Source: Symbiodinium natans (lineage: Eukaryota > Sar > Dinophyceae > Suessiales > Symbiodiniaceae). Taken from it: a stretch of DNA of 42,500 nt. The notes under the pieces were generated by a model. That model was not told where the DNA came from. It was given only the letters and a program-made list of their open reading frames with translations, and did not search any database. The DNA is taken from the NCBI GenBank assembly GCA_905221605.1, contig CAJNDS010000749.1, forward strand, positions 1 through 42,500, read 5' to 3'. Positions within the stretch are counted from its first letter, which is position 1. The number at the start of each line of letters is the position of its first letter. The translations under genes were made by a program, and so were the position numbers. Positions 20,049-29,870 of this stretch are shown one piece after another.

Positions 20049-20430
20049 TGCAACCTAAACCCCTAAACCCCTAAACCCCCAAACCCCTAATCCCTAAACC
20101 CTAAACCCTAACCTAAACCCCAAACCCTAAATCTTAAACCCCTAAACCCCTAAACCCTTAAACCCCTAAACCTCTAAACCCCCAAACCCTAAACCCTAAA
20201 CCCCAAACCCCTCAACCCAACCCCCTAAACCCTAAACCCCTAAACCCTAAACCCCAAACCCTAAACCCCTACTCCCGAAACCCTAAACCCCCAAACCCCT
20301 AAACCCCTAAACCCTAACCCGCCAACCCCTAAACCCCAAACCCTAAACCCTAAACCCCTAAACCCTAAACCCTAAACCCCTAAACCCTAAACCCTAAACC
20401 CTAAACCCTAAACCCCCTTCAACCCCCCAA
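20049..20430 (-). repeat. long mixed C-strand telomere tract
   Basis: CCCTAAA and CCCCTAAA units intermixed over 380 bp, with CCCCAAACC and AATCCC variants. Confidence 0.95.
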
Positions 20431-20508
20431 ACTCCTCTGGCGGGGTCCTCTGGGCGCCCCGGCGGCGCACCATCTTCAGCACCAGGATGATGGACTCGGC
20501 AGCCTCAA
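20431..20508. other. GC-rich spacer, exon-like
   Basis: Open on minus as LEAAESIILVLKMVRRRG and also on plus. It stands between oppositely oriented telomere tracts. No family recognised. Confidence 0.15.
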
Positions 20509-20725
20509 GGGGTTTAGGGTTTAGGGTTTGGGGTTTAGGGTTTGGGGTGTCGGGTTTAGGGTTTAGGGTTTAGGGTTTAGGGTTTAGGGCTTGGGGTTTA
20601 GGGTTTAGGGTTTGGGGTTTAGGGTTTGGGGTTTAGGTTTTAGGGTTTGGGGTTTAGGGTTTGGGGTTTGGAGGTTTGGGGGTTTAGGTGTTTGGAGGTT
20701 TGGGGGTTTAGGGTTTGGGGTTGAG
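20509..20725 (+). repeat. telomere tract, G strand, TTTAGGG/TTTGGGG mixed
   Basis: Alternating TTTAGGG and TTTGGGG, grading into (GGTTTGGGGGTTTAG) near 20670-20710; degenerate G-rich sequence continues to about 20900. Confidence 0.93.
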
Positions 20726-21067
20726 TTTTTTTTTGCAAGGGTTTGGGGTCTTGGACGGGGTGTTAGGGGTTTTGGGGGTGCAGGGTCTGGGTTTTGAGGT
20801 TGGCGGGCTTTGCGGTTTGGGGCCCGGGTTTCGGGGTCTAGGATTTGGGGATTAGGGTTTTGCAGTTTGTGGCTTGGGTGGGATGAGGGGGTTGAGGATT
20901 TCAGGGGTTGTGGTTGAACGGGTTTACGCTTCAAGTTTGAAACATGTTCCTGACCTATCTAACCTGCCGATTGGCATTCAACAGCTGTGGTTCAAATATG
21001 CACCGACCAAAATTGTTACTTGGTGCTTTGCTAACAGAAAAACCTAAGCCGCGAACACTGAACACCT

Positions 21068-21197
21068 TTAAACCCCAAACCCTAAGCCCCAAAACCCTGA
21101 ACGCTACATGCTAAACCCGAACCCCTAGACCCTAAACACTAAACCCTAAACCCCGCACCCTAAACCCCCAAACCCTAAACCCTAAAACCCCAGACCC
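21068..21197 (-). repeat. degenerate C-strand telomere tract
   Basis: CCCTAAA, CCCTAAG and CCCGAAC units. The spacer before it (20930-21060) has nothing recognised. Confidence 0.88.
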
Positions 21198-21293
21198 TCC
21201 TCCTCGAACGCTCGCCTCGTCGCCCAAAGCCAGTCGAAGAAGCTCGCCTTCCTTCCAAAGGCTTCCGCCCCCCTGACTTTACAAACCCCCGAA

Positions 21294-21338
21294 GGGTTTA
21301 GGGTTTAGGGATTAGGACTTTCGGTTTGGGGTTTAGGC
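21294..21338 (+). repeat. short telomere tract, G strand
   Basis: TTTAGGG units with ATTAGGAC decay. Confidence 0.85.
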
Positions 21339-21404
21339 TCTAGAGCATCCTACCTACATGCCCCAAAAAAAATCCTAACTTAACCCTAGTGGGTTGTAGC
21401 ATTC

Positions 21405-21500
21405 TAACCCTAAACCCTAAACCCTAAACCCTAAACCCTAAACCCTAAACCCTAAACCCTAAACCCTAAACCCTAAACCCTAAACCCTAAACCCTAAACT
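21405..21500 (-). repeat. clean C-strand telomere tract
   Basis: About 13 perfect CCCTAAA units. Confidence 0.96.
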
Positions 21501-21650
21501 CTGGCCTGCGCGCCCGACGCCTCCAGCCCAAAGCGGGCCGCACTCAGCGAGGTTTGGGTGACGCCCTCCGCGAAGTCCTTCCGCAGGCTTTCGTGGGGTT
21601 TGGGGCCCTTGAGGGCTCGGGGGCAAAAGGCTTCAGAACATCCAAGCCAT

Positions 21651-21740
21651 GAACCCTAAACCCTAAACCCTAAACCCCAAACCCCAAACCCTAAACCCTA
21701 AACCCCAAACCCTAAACCCTAAACCCTACTAAACCCTAAG
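21651..21740 (-). repeat. C-strand telomere tract
   Basis: CCCTAAA with CCCCAAA variants. The preceding GC-rich spacer (21501-21650) is open on plus (ALREVLPQAFVGFGALEG) but cannot be called. Confidence 0.93.
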
Positions 21741-22236
21741 CCTGCCCCTAGACCTGACTTGAAGCATTCAGCCGCTTCGGGCGTTGCAAGTCGAGGGTGT
21801 GAACTTTGGGGCTTCCAATCAGGACAGAGGTGCTTAGCCACTTGAGCTTGGGCCTTCTTGGACTTAAAGGGATTTGGGCTTTCAAGGGGTTTCAAGGGGT
21901 TTGGGGCTTGGAGATTTGGACTTAGGCGGGCTTTGGGGTTTAAGCTTCGTGCGTAATGGCTTTGGACTTGGGGCATTCACGTTTTGGGGTGTTGTTGTTT
22001 CTTGGGTTCGGGGGTTAGGCGGCGTGCAGTTCGCAGTCTAGCTTTTGGAGCTTCCGTAGGACATATGTCGCTCTCCGTACTCCGTTCTGCCTGGATGTAA
22101 CTTATCTTGGGGTGGGGGGGGGGTACTTATAACTATGTCGCTCTCAGTTCTGTCTGAGCTGACTGCTTTGGAGCCTTGGGCCCCTGAGCCCCTACACAGG
22201 ATGTCAGCCAAGTGCACGCGATGCGAGCCACCGAGT
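21741..22236. other. unique spacer, nothing recognised
   Basis: About 500 bp. An 85-codon minus frame (21719-21976) overlaps the telomere tract and has no domain. A TATGTCGCTCTC element occurs at about 22062 and 22126. Confidence 0.4.
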
Positions 22237-22330
22237 TTTGGGTTTAGGGTCTGAGGTTTAGGGTTTCGGGTTTAGGGTTTAGGGTTTCGGGTTTAGGGTT
22301 TAGGGTTTAGGGTTGGGTGGGGGGGGGGGG
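22237..22330 (+). repeat. telomere tract, G strand, ending in G12
   Basis: TTTAGGG and TTTCGGG units, then TTGGGTGG running into twelve G (22319-22330). Confidence 0.93.
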
Positions 22331-22417
22331 TCGGTCGGTGCACAATTTTTTCGTGGAGGACCGCGCCACCCCCACAGCACGGGGGGGTAGGGGCCGCCCT
22401 CAGCAAAATCAGCGTTT

Positions 22418-22578
22418 CCCCCCCCCCACCCCCCCACCCCCCCACCCCCCCCCCCCCGCCCCCCCCACCCCCCCCCCCCCCCCCCCCCCCCCCCCCACCC
22501 CCCACCCCCCCCCCCCCACCCCCCACCCCCACCCCCCCCCTACCCCCCCCCCTTGGTGCTACCCCCTACCCCCCCCCA
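22418..22578. repeat. C-rich low-complexity tract
   Basis: Runs of 6-25 C separated by single A or T. Pro/His frames on plus and Gly frames on minus are artefacts of this. Confidence 0.9.
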
Positions 22579-22703
22579 AACGTTTCACAGAACTCTGCCG
22601 AGCAGGCTGGGATGATCTTCGAACCATGCGAGCGGGTTTAGACCTCTCAACTATGCTCCAGCGGGGTCGGCGGCTTGAGCCGGAGGCTCTCAAATTTAGG
22701 GTT
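22551..22703. repeat. dispersed module, copy 1
   Basis: From CTTGGTGCTACCCCCTACCC through GGCTTGAGCCGGAGGCTCTC, then AAATTTAGGG. The second copy is at 39171-39370. Open on plus as AGLDLSTMLQRGRRLEPEAL; that frame is broken by a stop in copy 2. Confidence 0.9.
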
Positions 22704-22721
22704 TAGGTTTAGGGTTTAGGG
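22694..22721 (+). repeat. short telomere tract, G strand
   Basis: Four units directly after the dispersed module. Confidence 0.85.
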
Positions 22722-22799
22722 CCCCCTCCTAGAAGATGCTCCAGGTCATCAGTTCAGCCCGGATACCCACCCTTGAAACAAAACAACCAAACAAAACCT

Positions 22800-23035
22800 A
22801 CAGCTATGTTATGTATACATACATATACCTACACACATGTATATACATATACGTATATTGACGTATGCATGTAATCTATTTGTTTATGTGTTTGTAAATG
22901 TAGTGTATCTATATGTAGTACTTATCTACTTACGGGCACATACACTTGTACAGGGGAGAGAGAGAGAGAGGGAGAGGGAGAGAGAGATATTCTTGAAAAG
23001 ATGAGGTGGTGAATATGTAAATGTTCTTATATTAC
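22800..23035. repeat. TA/CATA-rich and GA-rich low-complexity DNA
   Basis: GTATACATACATATACC-type steps from 22813, then GAGAGAGAGAGAGGGAGAG at 22955-22986. No gene. Confidence 0.75.
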
Positions 23036-23088
23036 ATGTGTCTGCCGCGGGCTTGAGGGCCTTGAAGCTTGCGGGGCCCAGGGTTGAC

Positions 23089-23232
23089 GATTTAGGGCTG
23101 AGGGTTCAGGATTTGGGGTTTAGGGTTTTAGGGTTTTAGGGTTTAGGGTTTAGGGTTTAGGGTTTAGGGTTTAGGGTTCAGGGTTTAGGGGTCAGGGTTT
23201 TAAGGTTTAGTAGGGTTTAGGGTTTAGGGTTA
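23089..23232 (+). repeat. telomere tract, G strand
   Basis: TTTAGGG with TTTTAGGG and TTCAGGG variants. Confidence 0.93.
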
Positions 23233-23362
23233 AGACTGGCTTGAGGCACCTAAGCATCTCAGGGCCCTGGCGTGCCGGCCTGGCCCAGCTTCGTGGCGCT
23301 GTGCGCAAGCTCGACGACCTCCGTGAGAGGAAGGGCTCCGTGACGAGAACATTTTTGGGCTT

Positions 23363-23459
23363 GTTTAGGGTTTAGGGCTTAGGGTTTTAGGATTTGGGGT
23401 TTGGGGTTTAGGGTTTTAGGGTTTAGGGTTTAGGGTTGAGGGTTTAGGGTTTAGGGTTG
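23363..23459 (+). repeat. telomere tract, G strand
   Basis: TTTAGGG, TTTGGGG and TTGAGGG units. The preceding spacer (23233-23362) is open on plus as AGLAQLRGAVRKLDDLRERK after CATCTCAG; a candidate exon only. Confidence 0.92.
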
Positions 23460-23702
23460 AAAAACAGAACGGTTACCCTTTGGCTTGTCATGAATACCCA
23501 GAACGGCTCACGGCTACCTACGCTTCAGGGCTTCTGGGGCTCAGGGCTTTACGGGGCCCAAGGCAAAGAGGAAATGTGGACAAAGTAGGCGTTCTTGTCC
23601 GCGAGACGTGATAGGACGTCGAAACGGCTTACGACGGCTTCTGCTCCCCAAAACCCTTGAACCTTGAGAGCCTGAACCCGCAACCCTCCCAACATCAGAC
23701 CC

Positions 23703-23803
23703 TTAGGGTTTAGGGTTTAGGGTTTAGGGTTTAGGGTTTAGGGTTTAGGGTTTAGGGTTTAGGGTTTAGGGTTTAGGGTTTAGGGTTTAGGGTTTAGGGT
23801 TTA
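23703..23803 (+). repeat. clean telomere tract, G strand
   Basis: About 14 TTTAGGG units without error. Confidence 0.96.
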
Positions 23804-23936
23804 CGGCTTGTGGTCATGCTGGGCCATGCTGGTTCTTCGCAGCGTATCACGTCTAGACCCCCCAAAACACTACCCACTTGCACCCCCAAGTTTTTCGGGC
23901 CTCGGGGCCCAAAAGCCCGCCGACCCCTCTATGCGC

Positions 23937-24011
23937 GGGGTTTAGGGTTTAGGAGTTTGGGGGTTTAGGGGGGCTTAGGGGTTGAGGTGTTTAGGATTTA
24001 GGATTTAGGGT
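23937..24011 (+). repeat. degenerate telomere tract, G strand
   Basis: TTTAGGGTTTAGGAGTTTGG then GGGCTTAGGGG and TTTAGGATTTAGG. Confidence 0.85.
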
Positions 24012-24097
24012 CAGCACGGGCACCTGCTCCACGCCCGTCAGTTTCACCGCCCTCAAGACCGTGGTGGCTGCGCCAAAGCCTGCTGAACCGGTGCCAG
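24009..24097 (+). other. candidate exon after a telomere tract
   Basis: Begins directly after TTTAG of the last heptamer and ends GTGCCAG before GTTGGT. Open as VSTGTCSTPVSFTALKTVVA. If real, the telomere tract supplies the acceptor AG. Weak, since chance open frames of 30 codons are common. Confidence 0.2.
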
Positions 24098-24265
24098 GTT
24101 GGTGATTCTTGTTGGGGTTTTTGATGGTGGTGTTCTTTGAGGCGGGGGGTGGGGGGGGGGTGCAAGGGCGCGAAGGGTCCCGCCCCCAAGACACGACTCA
24201 AATGTGCCTTGAAAGTGTGGGTACCTGCTTAGGCCTCAGGGTTTTTGGGTATAGGGTGTGGAATG

Positions 24266-24330
24266 AAGGTTTAGGATTTAGGGCTCAACCCTACACCCTA
24301 AACCCCCTCAACCCCTCAAACCCTAAACCT
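24266..24330. repeat. degenerate G-to-C telomere strand switch
   Basis: TTTAGGATTTAGGGCTCAAC then CCTACACCCTAAACCCC: G-strand units meet C-strand units across about 6 bp. Confidence 0.75.
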
Positions 24331-24540
24331 GAAACTTACGCCAATAACCAAAGGAGACAAAACAGTTTTTAAACTTTCTTGTTCCTACTCAATAAGCAAA
24401 CCCAAGAAGCTCAAAGCTCAAGTATGGGCTAAGTAAGGAAAGTGGCGGCTTGAAGGCGTTTAGAATCGCTGCCGCTGTGGGGCGCCTAAATCCCTGGGCC
24501 CCTTAAGCCAGATGAGACCCTGCAATGCTCTAAAAAAAAA

Positions 24541-24690
24541 CCTCAACAACCCTAAACCCCTAAACCCCCACAACCCCCAAACCCCACACCCTAGACCCTA
24601 AACCCCTTCGCCCTAAATCCCTAAACTCCGCAACTCCGCAACCCCTCAACCCCTCAACCCCTCAACCCCTCAACCCCTAAACCCTCAACC
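24541..24690 (-). repeat. degenerate C-strand tract with (CAACCCCT)n
   Basis: CCCTAAACCCC variants, then five CTCAACCC octamers near 24647-24680. Confidence 0.85.
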
Positions 24691-24723
24691 CACCTAAAAT
24701 CGCAGAGCCGAAAGTCAGAGAGC

Positions 24724-24925
24724 CTAAACCCTAAACCCTAATTAAACCCTAAACCCTAAGCCCTAAACCCTAAACCCTAAACCCTAAACCCTAAGCCCTA
24801 AGCCCTAAACCCTAAACCCTAAACCCTAAGCCCTAAGCCCTAAACCCTAAACCCTAAACCCTAACCCCTAAGCCCTAAACCCTAAACCCTAAACCCTAAG
24901 CCCTAAGCCCTAAACCCTAACCCCC
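24724..24925 (-). repeat. C-strand telomere tract with a 35-bp higher-order repeat
   Basis: CCCTAAA (a) and CCCTAAG (g) heptamers follow in the order ggaaa repeated about four times from 24750. Five heptamers make one 35-bp higher-order unit. Confidence 0.9.
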
Positions 24926-25042
24926 GGGGTCGCCTATCTGCGTCGCGGTGCGGGCGACGCCGAAGCCGAAGCCTCTGCTCGAGCTGGGGGCCAGTATTCC
25001 CTCCCACTCCCGCAAGTCTTGCTAGGCAAAAACAGGATTTGC

Positions 25043-25170
25043 GGTTTAGGGTTTAGGGTTTAGGGTTTAGGGTTTAGGGTTTAGGGTTTGGGGTTTGGGG
25101 TTTGGGGTTTGGGGTTTGGGGTTTAGGGTTTAGGGTTTAGGGTTCGGGGGGGGGGGGGGTTTAGGGGGGT
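25043..25170 (+). repeat. G-strand tract: TTTAGGG, TTTGGGG block, then G14
   Basis: Six TTTAGGG units, a block of TTTGGGG (about 25087-25122), TTTAGGG again, then a run of 14 G (25146-25159). The preceding spacer (24926-25042) is open on plus as VAYLRRGAGDAEAEASARAG; candidate only. Confidence 0.95.
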
Positions 25171-25430
25171 GGGCGTTTTAATTTTCAGGGGGTGAAGTTC
25201 AAGACTACCTCTTCAAGGGCCTTGCTGAGGGCTTTCAATGCCTTAAACCCATTTAGGTTTTAGGGCTTCAACAACCCGGCTAGCAACCCCAAAACCTATC
25301 TAGGGGGCTTGAGGCCACTAGGCTTTAAGTCTTTTCAAGGTTCGAGAATTTCGAGTGCATGGGCCTAGAGCACTGCGAAGAGTGGCGACAGGATTTCAGA
25401 AATTCAAGACTCGGTTTTAGAGTTTAAGGC

Positions 25431-25535
25431 GCAGGGTTTAGAGGTTTAGGGTTTTGGGGTTGAATTAGGGGCTAAGTTTTAGGGTTTTGGCTTCAGAGTT
25501 TGAGGTATAGGGATTAGGGGTTTACGGTCCCAAGG
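25431..25535 (+). repeat. degenerate telomere tract, G strand
   Basis: TTTAGAGGTTTAGGGTTTTG and later variants. 25171-25430 is unique with nothing recognised. Confidence 0.75.
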
Positions 25536-25620
25536 GTTTGGCTGTACCGGGCTGGCACTGCGAAGATCTTAGCACCTTTCACCCAGGCTGCCTCCGCAAC
25601 CTACAACATGAAAGCCCCTC

Positions 25621-25684
25621 CTAAACCCTAAACCCTAAACCCTAAACCCCAAACCCTAAACCCTAAACCCTAAACCCTAAACCT
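25621..25684 (-). repeat. C-strand telomere tract
   Basis: About nine CCCTAAA units with one CCCCAAA. Confidence 0.94.
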
Positions 25685-25804
25685 CAACACTTCCATACCT
25701 GGGGCTCAGGAAGACAACTGAAGCCAGGACTGGCTGTCGCCTACGTTTGGCCAGCAAACCCTAAGCCCGGAGCCCTCTGAAGCCCTCCACCCGACCCCGG
25801 GGTT

Positions 25805-25950
25805 TGTTTTAAGGTTTGGGGGTTGTAGGGTTTTAGGGGTTTTAGGGGTTTTAGGGGGTTTTAGGGGGTTTTAGGGGTTTTAGGGGGTTTTAGGGGGTTT
25901 TAGGGGTTTTAGGGGTTGTAGGGGTTGTAGGGGTTTAGGGGTTTATAGGT
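25805..25950 (+). repeat. G-strand variant array, (TTTTAGGGG)n
   Basis: Nine- and ten-bp units GGGGTTTTA and GGGGGTTTTA from about 25828 to 25912, then TTGTAGGGG units. Confidence 0.93.
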
Positions 25951-26049
25951 TTAGGCTTCGGGCTTTCCTTGCCTGAGGCCTGACTTGGGACTGACGCTAC
26001 AGGGTCCCTCAGCCAAAAGATCTTAGTGAAATCCCACACGGAAATATTT

Positions 26050-26098
26050 AAGGTTTCAGGGTTTAGGGTTTAGGGTTTAGGGTTTAGGGTTTCAGGTT
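26050..26098 (+). repeat. telomere tract, G strand
   Basis: Six TTTAGGG units with TTTCAGG ends. Confidence 0.92.
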
Positions 26099-26700
26099 TG
26101 ATCGAAAACATGGCCCGCTCTGGACCTCCCTAGTGGGTCCACTCCTTTTACTTTACGGCATCCAAAAAGCAGAGCACGATCTGGATCAACTTTGAGATGG
26201 GGGTCTCCGAAATTAGGAATACCTTATGGGGGTCCTTTATATGAGGAAATTCTACTATTTCGACGTCTATACTAGGGGTCCCCTATCCTGAACCTACTAA
26301 TCGCTTAAGAACCAACCCCCCAAGAAACATAGTCTTTCTTATAAGGGCAATATAGGGAGTACTGTTTTCTATCCCTACTTTGGAGTAGACACTGGAAAAA
26401 ATGTATATACTTTTTAGGTAAAAAGTAGCTACAATAGGAACCCAGAACCAAAAAGAGTATTAAAGTACAGTACTCCAGAACCCAGCTATTTCCTAGGGTT
26501 TCTTAAGCAAATAGTTGCTTTCAGAACCCCCCAGGACATACATTCTTTCTGAAGAGGGCAATACAGGGATTACCATTTTTTATTTCCCAGGGGCTTCTTA
26601 AGCAAATAGTAGGAACCCTTGGGGTGATCCATGCGATGCAGCAGCTGACGCCCTGCTCGCCGAGGTTCACTGCATCCAGGGCCATTCCTCTCCACATCAG
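26099..26700. other. AT-richer spacer with an internal direct duplication
   Basis: Blocks ACCCCCCAAGAAACATAGTC/TTTCTTATAAGGGCAATA (about 26313) and TTTCTTAAGCAAATAGTTGC (about 26500) recur in diverged form at about 26525 and 26604, a diverged direct duplication of roughly 100-200 bp. The last 75 bp before the next tract are GC-rich and end CATCAG before GTTTAG (open as ALLAEVHCIQGHSSPHQ), a candidate exon. Confidence 0.55.
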
Positions 26701-26793
26701 GTTTAGGGGTTTAGGGCTTCGGGTTTAGGGTTTAGGTTTTAGGTTTTAGGGTTTAGGGTTTAGGGTTTAGGGTTTAGGGTTTAGGGTTTAGGG
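26701..26793 (+). repeat. telomere tract, G strand
   Basis: TTTAGGGG, TTTAGG and then clean TTTAGGG units. Confidence 0.94.
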
Positions 26794-26888
26794 TTCTTGA
26801 GGGAGGGGGCTTCATTCGTCTCCCCGGGCCCCAGTATTTGGAGGCTCATGGGACTCATGGCAAAATCTGGCTCGAGCCCTCTGGTCGT

Positions 26889-27027
26889 TTTAGGGTTTAG
26901 GGTTTAGGGTTCAAATTTTTAGGGCTTAGGGTTTAGGGTTTAGGGTTTAGGGTGTAGGGTTTAGGGTTTAGGGTTTAGGGTTTAGGGTTTAGGGTTTAGG
27001 GTCTAGGGCTTAGGGTTTAGGGTGTGA
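26889..27027 (+). repeat. telomere tract, G strand
   Basis: About 17 units with CTTAGGG and TGTAGGG variants. Confidence 0.95.
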
Positions 27028-28040
27028 TTTGCCGCGACAGGTTTGCTCAATGTTCCGTCCTCTTTTTTGGCACGTTTGACGCACGTCGAGCCTATGTTAA
27101 GCCCTCCCAAAAGCCTCTGCAAAGCAAAGGCTTTGAAAACTTCAAACCGTCAGAGCGTCCCTGTAAACCTCAGGCGCCTTGGTTTAACAATCTCTGAAAG
27201 CTCCCCCGGCTTTCGTAAGAAATGCCGTTGAAGCACCACGACCACGCGCAAGCACAGTGGGACATGCCGTGACGCTGTTGTTGTCAGTGAAGGTGCATGT
27301 GGGCATTTCTAAAAATCTAGCAACCCCACTGAAGGTGAGGGTGGGGAAAATGCACTTCAAGACGACCGGATTTCTGCGGCTGTGCGCGGGCTGTGGGTCG
27401 CCATGAGGCTTCGGTTCGTTAGGAAAAGTACCGGAAGACCTCTGATCTCTGGTGGCTTCCAGCTCCTCATTCAGGCCCTCTACTGTGCCCTGGAGAAAAC
27501 CTCCCAAAGCTTAAACCCCACAAATTCGGCTCTCAACTGCACTCGCCGGGTCTGCTGAAAGTTGGAGATTTGGGGGCGCTTGTAAGGGTTGGAGGGTATT
27601 TGGGGGGCGTCATTGTAGCCCTTCATGCACGAGGCGGTCCTAATCCTGACGGCGTCCGCGCCGGCGGCTGAACATCTTCCATCGCGGCGTCCACCGGCAT
27701 GGATAAAAACCCGAAGCCCTAAACCCCAAACTGGGAAGAGAGCGTCACACAGAACACGATCTTGGGGGCACAAAAGGCGCTTCGAATGTGTCACGGGGTG
27801 TGTTCTCAGATCCCTCTGCACGGCATTCAGAGGCTGGAGCCCAACGCTTCGGAGATCCGAGTCCTTCTTATACTATTAGGGGTTATATAGGGCAATAAGA
27901 TTAAGGGTCCCTTCTAGGGCCTCCTTATACCCCTTCTTATACTGTTCTATGTTGAGAGCGCGATTACTATGTCTGACTTTAGATACTAGTGTATGATGTT
28001 ATTAGGGTGTCGAGTCTTTAGGCTCGTGGGCGTGGGGTTT
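27028..28040. other. longest telomere-free unique segment in the right half
   Basis: About 1 kb. Frames of 60-110 codons exist on both strands: 27184-27507 minus (VEGLNEELEATRDQRSSG start), 27480-27821 minus and 27625-27879 plus. None is recognisable, and they overlap. CCTTCTTATACT occurs at about 27865 and 27941 in an AT-richer part resembling the MITE-like DNA elsewhere. Confidence 0.4.
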
Positions 28041-28190
28041 TGTGGTTTTGGGTTTTTGGGGTTTAGGGCTTGAGGGTTTCAGTTTAGGGTTTAGGGACGT
28101 CGTTCAGGGATCAGGGTGCCGGGGTCTTTGTTTTTGGTTGCTCTAAGTGCCCTAAACCCTAAACCCTAAACCCTAAACCCTGAATCCTAA
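28041..28190. repeat. degenerate G-strand then C-strand telomere tracts
   Basis: TTTTGGGTTTTTGGGGTTTA at about 28043-28095; clean CCCTAAA at 28149-28190. Confidence 0.85.
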
Positions 28191-28277
28191 CAGGTACCTG
28201 CTGATAATGGAGCCCTTTGAAGATCAGACTCCCCAAACAACGAGCCCCATTTTAGAGCCAGCTCCAGACATCCAACG

Positions 28278-28382
28278 TAGGGTTTAGGGTTTAGGGTTTA
28301 GGGTTTAGGGCTTAGGGTTTAGGGTTTAGGGTTTAGGGGTTAGGGGTTAGGGGTTAGGGGTTCGGGGTTAGGGTTTAGGGGA
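28278..28382 (+). repeat. telomere tract, G strand, with (GTTAGGG)n block
   Basis: TTTAGGG units, then GGTTAGGGGTTAGGGGTTA near 28335-28360. Confidence 0.93.
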
Positions 28383-28740
28383 ATAGATATCGCACCTTAG
28401 TATGAGCAGCCAGGGCGGTGCAACCCTACAGCCTGAATTCCCGAATTACCTAAGCCCGAAGCACTAGCACATTTCTCTTGCAGCCTAGACCCTGAACCCC
28501 GAAACCCCGAGACCCTGAACCCACATTCCCTGAAGCCCAAGTACCCTCGAAGCGCAACTGTCCAAAACCCCATTTCACAGCTTCCCTAAACCCCAATTCC
28601 CGAAACTATTTCGCATGCCTGAAGATCTCTACACCCTAAACCCTGAACTCTAAACCGAACCCTAAACCCTAAACCCCAAACCCTAAACCCTAAACCCTAA
28701 CCCTAAAACCTAAACCCTAAAACCTAAACCCTCAAGCCCT
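28383..28740. other. spacer and degenerate C-strand tract
   Basis: 28383-28620 is unique with scattered CCCTGAACCC. From about 28630 to 28735 CCCTAAA and CCTAAAA units dominate. No gene. Confidence 0.7.
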
Positions 28741-28812
28741 CAAGAGACCATCTGGGGCCCCATGCTGGCCCCCAGGGCCACCGAGCCACCAGCGGAAAAG
28801 GTGGCCATCTGT

Positions 28813-28892
28813 GGGGGGGGGGGGGGGGGGGGGGGGGGGGACAGGGCGGGGGACAGGGCGGGGGGGGGGGGGGGGTTTAGGGTTTTTTAAGG

Positions 28893-28923
<31 letters not shown>
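28813..28923 (+). repeat. three long G runs (28, 16 and 29 G)
   Basis: G28 at 28813-28840, G16 at 28860-28875, G29 at 28895-28923, separated by ACAGGGCGGGGGACAGGGC and TTTAGGG-like DNA. Run lengths are unlikely to be exact in any assembly. Confidence 0.95.
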
Positions 28924-29000
28924 ATTTAGGGTTTAAGGTTGGGGGTCTAGGGTTTAGGGTTTGGGGTTGAAGGTTTCGGGTTGAAGGTTTGGGGTTGAGG
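28924..29000 (+). repeat. degenerate telomere tract, G strand
   Basis: TTTAGGGTTTAAGG, TTTGGGGTTGAAGG and TTTCGGG units. Confidence 0.85.
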
Positions 29001-29101
29001 GATGTTGAGGGTGCAGGCTTTGGGCTTAGCCCGAGCGGAAGCACACCTTGTGAATGTGTATGAGTCTGCAGACCTACCAGGGCCACTTGCAACCCTCACC
29101 G

Positions 29102-29210
29102 GGCTTCGGGTTTCGGGTTTACGGTTTAAGGTTTAGGGTTTAGGGTTTAGGGTTTAGGGTTTAGGGTTTAAGGTGTAGGGTTTAGGGTTTAGGGTTCTAA
29201 AATTTAGGGT
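29102..29210 (+). repeat. telomere tract, G strand
   Basis: TTTCGGG start, then TTTAGGG. The spacer before (29001-29101) is open on plus as LARAEAHLVNVYESADLPGP; candidate only. Confidence 0.94.
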
Positions 29211-29278
29211 TGCTCACTTGCGGGCGCAGATTGCAAGGCGAGCCGCAGCTGAAGACCGTTTTGCAACTGCGGGGTTGT

Positions 29279-29328
29279 TTTAGGGTTTAGGGTTCAGGGT
29301 TTAGGGTTTAGGGTTTAGGGTTTAGGGT
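29279..29328 (+). repeat. telomere tract, G strand
   Basis: Seven units. The spacer before is open on plus as VAHLRAQIARRAAAEDRF; candidate only. Confidence 0.93.
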
Positions 29329-29419
29329 CCCTCACAATGAAGCCTCTGAAAAGGTCGGTTGTTTTTGCGAGGCTTAATCGCCTGGGGCTCTTGGGCATCT
29401 ATGTATGTCCTCTTTTGGC

Positions 29420-29605
29420 TCAGGGCTTTAGGGTTTTAAAGCTTTAGGGTTTCAGGGTTTTTAGGGCTTTAGGGTTTTAGGGCTTTAGGGTTTTAGGGTT
29501 TTAGGGCTTAGGGTTTTAGGGTTTAAACCCTAAACCCTAAACCCCTAACCCTAACCCTTAACCCTAAACCCTAAACCCCTAGCCCTAAACCCTAAACCCG
29601 AAACC
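29420..29605. repeat. head-to-head telomere tracts, perfect strand switch
   Basis: TTTTAGGG/CTTTAGGG octamers run to 29520 and join CCCTAAA repeats at the palindrome AGGGTTTAAACCCT (29518-29531) with no intervening base. Confidence 0.95.
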
Positions 29606-29726
29606 CCAATTAGAGATCCTAAGCCCCCTTCCCCTTCTGCTTCAGGGCGTCCCCACGAAGTCGCCCAGCGAGGGGTCGAAGGTGTGAGCAGAGGCCACCA
29701 AGCCTCAGGAAACCAACCTTGGGGGG

Positions 29727-29870
29727 ATTCGGGTTTAGGGTTTAGGGTTTGGGGTTTCGGGTTTAGGGTTTAGGCTTTAGGGTTTAGGGTTTAGGGTTTA
29801 GGGTTTAGGGTTTAGGGTTTAGGGTTTAGGGTGGGTCTAGGGTTGACGGTTTTAGGGTTTAGGGTAAGAA
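29727..29870 (+). repeat. telomere tract, G strand
   Basis: TTTAGGG with TTTCGGG and TTTGGGG variants. The spacer before begins after CCCCTTCCCCTTCTGCTTCAG (29625-29645), the best polypyrimidine-AG acceptor-like site I saw. Confidence 0.94.

Noticed and set aside
22293-22532. Poly-Gly frame (and poly-Pro on the other strand)
   Set aside because: Homopolymer C tract, not a gene.
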